A DNA stretch of 10,297 nt from Pseudomonadota bacterium (GTDB lineage: Bacteria; Pseudomonadota; Gammaproteobacteria; Burkholderiales; Burkholderiaceae): contig JAJXUC010000136.1 in assembly GCA_021783435.1 (NCBI GenBank), positions 1 to 10,297 on the forward strand, read 5' to 3'. The notes beneath the pieces were generated by a model. That model was not told the DNA's origin. It was given only the letters and a program-made list of their open reading frames with translations, and ran no database searches. The stretch's first letter is position 1, and each line of letters opens with the position of its first letter. Position numbers and translations under genes: made by a program. Positions 5,449-10,297 of the stretch are shown here, piece after piece.

Positions 5449-6416
5449 ACGACACCTCCAGCAGCACGGGCGAAACAGTCGCTCCGAGCGGGCGCATCCA
5501 GCTCGTGCTCCTCTCCGGCGTGTCCGGCTCGGGTAAATCCATCGCCCTCAATGCGCTGGAAGACGCCGGCTATTACTGTGTGGACAACCTGCCGCCGCAA
5601 CTGGTGGACCAGCTTCTGGCCGTGGCCACCGAGTCCGGTCACACGCATCTGGGCATCGCCATGGATGTGCGCAGCGCCGACAGCCTGGGCCTGCTGCCGG
5701 CGCTGGCGCGTCGTCTGCGCCAGCGCTGCGACCTGCACTTCATCTACCTCGACTGCACCACCGACATGCTGGTGCAGCGTTTTTCCGAAACGCGCCGCGC
5801 CCACCCGCTGACGGCACGCGGGCTGGCTCCGGTGGCACCCGACCAACCCTTGCCGTTTTCGGCGCCGTCGCTAATCGAGGCCATCGAACTTGAGCGCGAG
5901 CTGTTGGCGCCCGTGGCCTCATTGGGCCTGCACATCGACACCAGCGGCCTGCGCCCTGCGCAGTTGCGTTCCTGGGTGCGCCAGGCCGTAGGCGTTCACG
6001 CTTCCCGGCTTACGCTGCTGTTCGAGTCTTTTGCTTTCAAGCGCGGCGTGGCCCTGGATGCGGATTATGTGTTCGACGTGCGCATGCTGCCCAATCCGCA
6101 CTACGACCCATCCCTGCGCGGCCTCACCGGGCGCGACGCCCCGGTGGCTGACTACCTGCGCAGCCAGCCCGCCGTCATGCGCATGCTCGACGACATCACC
6201 GGCTTCCTGCAGCATTGGCTGCCCGCAATGGCCGAGGACCAGCGCAGCTATGTGGTCGTTGCCGTGGGTTGCACCGGTGGCCAGCACCGTTCGGTGTTTC
6301 TCGCCGAGCAGCTCGGCAAGCACTTCGCCGCCGAGTACAGCGTGTTGGTGCGCCACCGCGAGCTCGACGCCACGGACAGCGTCGGCACGGCAGCTCGCCC
6401 GTCAGGCGGGGCCTGA
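5445..6416 (+). CDS. rapZ: RNase adaptor / nucleotide-binding protein RapZ (YvcJ family)
   Basis: In E. coli, RapZ (284 residues) binds glucosamine-6-phosphate and guides RNase E to the sRNA GlmZ, tuning GlmS and so cell-envelope precursor supply. Here the protein has 323 residues. Walker A G-V-S-G-S-G-K-S is at 25-32, Y-C-V-D-N-L-P-P at 44-51 and D-V-R at 74-76. The C-terminal RNA-binding domain contains F-x-F-K-R-G (196-201), D-V-R-M-L-P-N-P-x-Y (211-220) and G-C-T-G-G-Q-H-R-S-V (275-284). The extra length comes from an N-terminal tail, about 15 residues inserted near 127-142 (APVAPDQPLPFSAPS), and a C-terminal tail. The start overlaps the recN stop. hprK, often next to rapZ in this class, is not adjacent. 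Whether this homologue controls a GlmZ-like RNA is unknown. Confidence 0.95.
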   Translation: MNDTSSSTGETVAPSGRIQLVLLSGVSGSGKSIALNALEDAGYYCVDNLPPQLVDQLLAVATESGHTHLGIAMDVRSADSLGLLPALARRLRQRCDLHFIYLDCTTDMLVQRFSETRRAHPLTARGLAPVAPDQPLPFSAPSLIEAIELERELLAPVASLGLHIDTSGLRPAQLRSWVRQAVGVHASRLTLLFESFAFKRGVALDADYVFDVRMLPNPHYDPSLRGLTGRDAPVADYLRSQPAVMRMLDDITGFLQHWLPAMAEDQRSYVVVAVGCTGGQHRSVFLAEQLGKHFAAEYSVLVRHRELDATDSVGTAARPSGGA

Positions 6417-7054
6417 TGATGGCCTTGCCAGCAACGCAAGACTTGCCGCTCTTTCCTCTGCAAAGCGTGTTGTTCCCCGGAGGCCTGCTCGGGCTTCGGG
6501 TGTTCGAGGCGCGCTACATGGATCTGATCACCCATTGCCTGAAAACGGGCGACGAATTCGGCGTGGTGCTGATGCTCTCCGGCAGTGAGATCGGTCGACC
6601 GGCAGCCGATGCCGACCTCGCCGCCGTGGGTTGCCGCGCCAAGGTGCTGGACTGCGACATGCACGACGCGGGATTGCTCCATGTGCGTTGCCGGGGAGGC
6701 AGCCGCTTCGTGCTGCGCAGTCACGAGACGGTGGCGCTGGGCCTGCAGGTGGGTCGGGTCCACGCCATGGACGATGACCCGAAAGCCACCCTCGAAGCGC
6801 GTCACACAGGCGCGGCTTTTGCGCTCGGCCGTGCCATTGCGGCTCTTGATCTGCAGCGGCAAAAGCCATTCCTGCCGCCGTACCGACTGGACACGCCGGG
6901 TTGGGTGGCCAACCGCTGGGCCGAAATCCTGCCCATCGCCACCGAAGCCCGGCAGCGCCTGATGGAATTGCCCGATGGCACGCAGCGCCTGGATGTGGTC
7001 GACCGCTACTTGCGCCAACATGGCATCGTCGCCGAATCGCCGCCCTTGCAGTAG
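6416..7054 (+). CDS. LON substrate-binding-domain protein (no protease domain)
   Basis: This 212-residue protein consists of a Lon N-terminal (substrate-binding) domain alone. The hallmark begins at residue 10 with LPLFPLQSVLFPGG, followed by L-R-V-F-E-A-R-Y-M-D-L-I (27-38). No AAA+ motif and no Ser-Lys protease dyad follow. Stand-alone LON-domain proteins are widespread in Proteobacteria and their role is not established; binding of protein substrates is inferred from the domain in Lon. The ATG at 6416 overlaps the rapZ stop (TGATG), and a second ATG follows directly at 6419. A G+A-rich stretch (AGGCGGGG, 6404-6411) could serve either start. It is the last gene of the nadK-recN-rapZ run and converges on mutY. 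Confidence 0.9.
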   Translation: MMALPATQDLPLFPLQSVLFPGGLLGLRVFEARYMDLITHCLKTGDEFGVVLMLSGSEIGRPAADADLAAVGCRAKVLDCDMHDAGLLHVRCRGGSRFVLRSHETVALGLQVGRVHAMDDDPKATLEARHTGAAFALGRAIAALDLQRQKPFLPPYRLDTPGWVANRWAEILPIATEARQRLMELPDGTQRLDVVDRYLRQHGIVAESPPLQ

Positions 7055-7135
7055 CTTGTCCTGCGGACGTCGGTGCGCTGCCGTGTGCGACGTGCGAGGG
7101 GCGTGAGCGCGGGCTCCCGGCCATCGCCTGGCGGT

Positions 7136-8326
7136 TCAAGCGGGTGCGAGGGTCTGTGGGCCGCCTTGCAGCTTGACCGAGCTTGCGGCCGTCTGCAGGA
7201 GTCTGCGTACCGGGGCCGGCAGCCCCAGGGTCAGCGCCTCCGGCAGCGTGAACCAGGTGCCGCCGGCTTCGCGCGCACCAAGCGTCGGTGTGATGCGGAC
7301 CTGCAAGGGCTCGAGTTGCAAGTCCACATGGGTCAGTGCATGCCGGGTGACGGGGCGAAGACTGTGCCCAGTCAGCACACCCAATTGCGCGGCATGTCGC
7401 AGCGCCTGCTCGCGGCTGTCGAACTGAGGCAGGCACCACAGGCCGGGCCAGATGCCGGTTGTGGCCCGCCGCTCCAGCCAGATCGAGGCGGAGTCCGCCT
7501 GAACGTTCTCTGCCCAGAGCAAGACCCAGGTCTGCGTACGTCGCGCTTTGACGGCTTTGACAGGGCTGCCCCTGGTTCGTTGCTGGGCTGAGCCATGCGT
7601 CGCATCGAACAGCGGTGCGGCACCAGAACCGGATTGGCGCGTGCGGCAATCACTCTGAAACGGGCATTGCAGGCAGGAAGGGTTGCGGGGTTTGCAAACC
7701 GTCGCACCCAGGTCCATCAAGCCCTGGGTGTAGGCCTGGATGTCGTGCCTGGGGAGCAGACGCTCGGCAAGATTCCAGAGTGCGCGCAATTCAGCCGCAG
7801 TGCTCGCGGAGGCAGGCAGGGCATGGGAGCGGCCCAGCACGCGTTTGACGTTGCCATCCAAAATGGCAGCGTGCTCGCCGAAGCAGAAAGCGGCAATGGC
7901 GGCTGCCGTCGAGCGACCGATTCCCGCAAGTTGCCGCAAACCTTGCGCCGTGCGTGGAAAGTCGCCGCCATGTTCTTGGTAGATTTGCTGTGCGCAGCGG
8001 TGCAGATTTCGCGCCCGGCGGTAGTAGCCCAGGCCGCTCCATTGGGCCAGGACATCGTCTTCGCTGGCCTCGGCGAGTGCTTGCACGGTCGGAAAGCGCT
8101 GCAGGAAACGCGGGTAGTAGGTGAGTACCACCGCGACCTGGGTTTGCTGCAACATGATCTCCGACAGCCACACGCGGTAAGGGTCGGTGCTGGTTTGCCA
8201 GGGCAGGTCGTGACGGCCATGGCTGCGCTGCCAGGCAACCAGTCGCTCGGCGAAATGCGGCGGTCCCTGTTGCAGCGATTCCTGGCGTTGCGGCTTCGCG
8301 GCCGTTGCAACGCAAGGGACACTCAC
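7136..8326 (-). CDS. mutY: Adenine DNA glycosylase MutY (A/G-specific)
   Basis: MutY removes adenine mispaired with 8-oxoguanine in base-excision repair. The 396 residues show W-L-S-E-I-M-L-Q-Q-T-Q-V (53-64) with catalytic Glu56, a helix-hairpin-helix L-A-G-I-G-R-S-T (133-140) and I-L-D-G-N-V-K-R-V (155-163) with catalytic Asp157. A [4Fe-4S] motif C-x6-C-x2-C-x5-C follows (C211, C218, C221, C227). The C-terminal Nudix-like domain, from about 265, recognises 8-oxoguanine and contains G-I-W-P-G-L-W-C-L-P. The protein is longer than E. coli MutY (350) through about 19 extra N-terminal residues and a C-terminal tail. The start is GTG at 8326, supported by GAGGGAG (8340-8334) 7 nt upstream. It overlaps the stop of the GTPase gene (GTGA), so the two are co-translated. 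Confidence 0.96.
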   Translation of the reverse strand: MSVPCVATAAKPQRQESLQQGPPHFAERLVAWQRSHGRHDLPWQTSTDPYRVWLSEIMLQQTQVAVVLTYYPRFLQRFPTVQALAEASEDDVLAQWSGLGYYRRARNLHRCAQQIYQEHGGDFPRTAQGLRQLAGIGRSTAAAIAAFCFGEHAAILDGNVKRVLGRSHALPASASTAAELRALWNLAERLLPRHDIQAYTQGLMDLGATVCKPRNPSCLQCPFQSDCRTRQSGSGAAPLFDATHGSAQQRTRGSPVKAVKARRTQTWVLLWAENVQADSASIWLERRATTGIWPGLWCLPQFDSREQALRHAAQLGVLTGHSLRPVTRHALTHVDLQLEPLQVRITPTLGAREAGGTWFTLPEALTLGLPAPVRRLLQTAASSVKLQGGPQTLAPA

Positions 8327-10297
8327 TTCATCGCTCCCTCGAAATACTGGCGCAATTGGGCGCGCTGGTGGCGCATGTCACTGGCTTGCTTGCGCAATTG
8401 GGCAATGCGCTGGCCGAGTTCGCCCTCGGCGTTTTCCACCTGTTCAAGGCTTTGCATGCGCCGGCCGAGATTGCGCTTGCGCTCGCGAACTTGCACGTCG
8501 AGCTGCGCCAGTGATGCGCGGTTCCAGTGCTGTGCGTCGCGCACGCCACGCTCCAGCAGGCTGCGCAGCCGCGCCAGAGCCGACAGCACCAGGCGCTCGG
8601 CATGGGCGGTGTTTTGCAGCCGCAGCCAGCGTGCCGGGGTGAGGTAGCGCAGGTAATCCTGCTGTGTGCTGTCGAGTTCCAGGCGTATGCCTTCGAGCTT
8701 CAGCGCCTTGGGGCTGGGAACAGAAAATGCGAACTCGGTGTTGAGCTGCGCACACGCCCCGCTCAGCATGGCGCGGTTCTCTTCCAGCACGGCTTCAACC
8801 TCGCCGATACGTCGACGCACGTCGGCGAAAGTGGCTTCGAGAACGCCGCGCACACCCGTCTTCAGCACCGCCGTCTTGATGCGCTGGCGCAACTCCGCCA
8901 GTTGGCTGAGCGCCACCTGCACGTCGAGCAATTCGCCCACCTTGGCCAGTTGACGGGCGTTGACCACATGCAGCGCCTGGACCTTGGACAGGCCAGCATC
9001 GAACTCCTTGCGCTCCATGCCGATGCGCATCACCAGGTTGCGCACCACGTGTTTGTTCTTGCCTTCCAGGCCTGCCAGCTCCAGTCGTTGTTCATCGGCC
9101 TGCCGAATTTGCTGCTGGAACTGGCGCTCGAGCAGCATGAGCGTGTCGAGCAGAGTGGCACGCCAGCCACTGTCAATGAGTTCGCGCCGTTCGCGGTCGG
9201 CAACCTGGCTGAGCGCTGCTTCCAGAGCCGGCACCCCCGAACGTGCGAGTAGTCCCGGGTCTTGCTGGATGCGCGCGAGCAGGGCCTTGTGGGCGCTGAT
9301 GGTGAACACGCGTTCGACGGGAATTTGCAGAATGGATGCCACAGATTCGCGCTGGCGTTCGATCTGGGCCTGCACCGCAGCAGGCCCCAGCAAGGGATCC
9401 CAGAGCGTGTCGATCTTGTTGAGCACGACCAAGCTGCGCAAGCGCCCGGCCTCGCCCACATGCTGGGTCCAGAGCTCCAGATCGCTGCGCGTGACACCCG
9501 TGTCGGCACCCAGCAGGAAAACCACGGCATGTGCCGCGGGGATGAGCGAGAGCGTGAGTTCTGGCTCGGCACCGAGCGCATTCAGGCCCGGCGTGTCGAG
9601 TATGGTGAGCCCTTGGGCCAAAAGCGGGTGATCGACGTTGAGCAGGGCGTGGCGCCAGCGCGGCACTTCCACCAATCCTTCGCTGGTCCGCACGATGCCT
9701 GCGCGAGCGGCATCTTCCAGGTAAAAGCCCAGCTCCTGGGCACGCTCGAGCGAGACGGCGAGCGTGTCCGACAAATGCGCCAGCGCCGCGCTCATGCCTG
9801 CAGCGTCGTCGGCCGCGAAGGGCAAATCGCCCCAGGCGTCGTGCCGCGTTTTCCATTGCGCAAGGGTCGCGGCGTCGAGTCGGGTCTCGATCGGCAACAG
9901 GCGCAACCCGATGGGCAAGCGCGGGTCTGAGGCCAGTTCCATCGGGCACATGGTGGTGCGCCCGGCGCCGGCAGGCAGGATGCGCTGGCCATGGCCGGAA
10001 AAGAAAATGGCGTTGATGAGCTCGGACTTGCCACGAGAGAATTCCGCCACGAAGGCCAATTGCACCAGGTCTTGCCGCAGGCGCTGCTCCAGCCCGTTCA
10101 AACTTTCTTGCCACAGCGCCGGATCGAAATCCGATTGCCGCAACCATTTCGACAGCGTCGCCAATCGCCCCAGCCGCTGCTCGCGCCAGGCACCGAAGCG
10201 CGTCCACTCGGCTTGCAGGTCGTGAGGAAGCGCACGGCCGCCCGAAGCTTCCTCGTCCCCCTCGGGGGGCGGCAGCCGCGAAGCGGCGGCCTGGGGG
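8323..10297 (-). CDS. Dynamin-family GTPase, N-terminus unresolved (frame open at right edge)
   Basis: The frame has no stop from the right edge to TGA at 8323. Numbered from the only canonical start in the window (TTG at 10164, 613 residues), it shows a P-loop A-E-F-S-R-G-K-S (40-47), a switch I region R-T-T (69-71), D-T-P-G (190-193) and N-K-I-D (249-252). A long helical region follows, with a basic, Gln/Arg-rich coiled coil over the last 45 or so residues. This is the plan of bacterial dynamin-like proteins, large GTPases that act on membranes; the function of this branch is unknown. Conserved-looking sequence (EWTRFGAWREQRLGRLATL) continues upstream of TTG 10164, and further upstream the frame enters a palindromic repeat. 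The true start is therefore either non-canonical or outside the window. The first P-loop Gly is Ala. Coupled to mutY by a 4-nt overlap. Confidence 0.88.
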   Translation of the reverse strand, partial: PQAAASRLPPPEGDEEASGGRALPHDLQAEWTRFGAWREQRLGRLATLSKWLRQSDFDPALWQESLNGLEQRLRQDLVQLAFVAEFSRGKSELINAIFFSGHGQRILPAGAGRTTMCPMELASDPRLPIGLRLLPIETRLDAATLAQWKTRHDAWGDLPFAADDAAGMSAALAHLSDTLAVSLERAQELGFYLEDAARAGIVRTSEGLVEVPRWRHALLNVDHPLLAQGLTILDTPGLNALGAEPELTLSLIPAAHAVVFLLGADTGVTRSDLELWTQHVGEAGRLRSLVVLNKIDTLWDPLLGPAAVQAQIERQRESVASILQIPVERVFTISAHKALLARIQQDPGLLARSGVPALEAALSQVADRERRELIDSGWRATLLDTLMLLERQFQQQIRQADEQRLELAGLEGKNKHVVRNLVMRIGMERKEFDAGLSKVQALHVVNARQLAKVGELLDVQVALSQLAELRQRIKTAVLKTGVRGVLEATFADVRRRIGEVEAVLEENRAMLSGACAQLNTEFAFSVPSPKALKLEGIRLELDSTQQDYLRYLTPARWLRLQNTAHAERLVLSALARLRSLLERGVRDAQHWNRASLAQLDVQVRERKRNLGRRMQSLEQVENAEGELGQRIAQLRKQASDMRHQRAQLRQYFEGAMK
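8334..8340 (-). promoter_or_regulatory. Ribosome binding site that fixes the mutY GTG start
   Basis: GAGGGAG on the minus strand lies 7 nt before GTG 8326, inside the last codons of the GTPase gene. It is one of the clearest Shine-Dalgarno sequences in the window and supports the GTG start, since no ATG is available before the conserved core. Confidence 0.65.
10244..10297. repeat. G+C-rich palindromic repeat (REP-like) at the right edge
   Basis: Two hairpins lie close together: CCCCC (10257-10261) with GGGGG (10264-10268), and GCCGC (10275-10279) with GCGGC (10283-10287) around GAA. The segment continues to the window edge (GGCCTGGGGG). From memory it resembles short palindromic repeats scattered between genes in Burkholderiales; I cannot verify copy number here. 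It lies in frame with the GTPase gene, where it would encode low-complexity sequence rich in Pro, Ala and Glu. Confidence 0.55.

Noticed and set aside
6215..6415. Upstream extension of the LON-domain frame
   Set aside because: It overlaps the conserved RapZ C-terminal domain and is Arg-rich nonsense; ATG 6416 directly precedes the LON hallmark.
7105..7116. GAGC-GCGG-GCTC hairpin between the convergent LON-domain and mutY genes
   Set aside because: Only a 4-bp stem with no T-run; not enough for a terminator call.
7595..8647. Plus-strand open frame of 350 codons over mutY and the GTPase end
   Set aside because: Antisense to two genes with full catalytic motifs; no recognisable domain.

Overview
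The window looks like chromosomal DNA of a GC-rich betaproteobacterium, most likely in the order Burkholderiales. The evidence is the run hrcA / nadK-recN, the pairing of mutY with a dynamin-family GTPase, high-GC codon use, and a G+C-rich palindromic repeat at the right edge that resembles (from memory) intergenic repeats of that order. The genus is not determined.

Left end (about 1-388): the tip of an integrated element. A minus-strand reading frame open at the left edge (265 to 1) encodes the N-terminus of a probable tyrosine recombinase (integrase). Between its start codon and a CAU-anticodon tRNA gene (389-465, minus) lie AT-rich DNA and a cluster of direct and inverted repeats. The tRNA 3' end is the obvious attachment site, so the element extends left, outside the window.

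Centre-left (466-1612): a universal stress protein gene (596-1033), with a good sigma70-type promoter placed so that its mRNA would be leaderless, followed after 12 nt by an orphan FimT/GspH-type minor pilin gene (1046-1585). hrcA (1613-2632, minus) converges on them.

Centre (2633-7054): hrcA and nadK are divergent, separated by 156 bp holding a perfect 11-bp inverted repeat. nadK is followed by recN, rapZ and a LON-substrate-binding-domain gene. The last three are tightly packed (ATGA overlap for recN/rapZ, TGATG overlap for rapZ/LON) and probably form an operon covering NADP supply, double-strand-break repair, RNase-adaptor control of amino-sugar synthesis, and a protein of unknown role.

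Right (7136-10297, minus): a dynamin-family GTPase gene and mutY overlap by 4 nt (GTGA) and form a second operon, convergent with the first. The GTPase frame stays open to the right edge, runs through a palindromic repeat and has no ATG or GTG start in the window, so its true start is unresolved.

Most of the window is core housekeeping DNA. I found no convincing new defence or biosynthetic system. The parts most worth checking are the integrase/tRNA junction with its repeat cluster, the leaderless promoter of the stress-protein gene, the inverted repeat between hrcA and nadK, and the repeat-disrupted or repeat-extended N-terminus of the GTPase.
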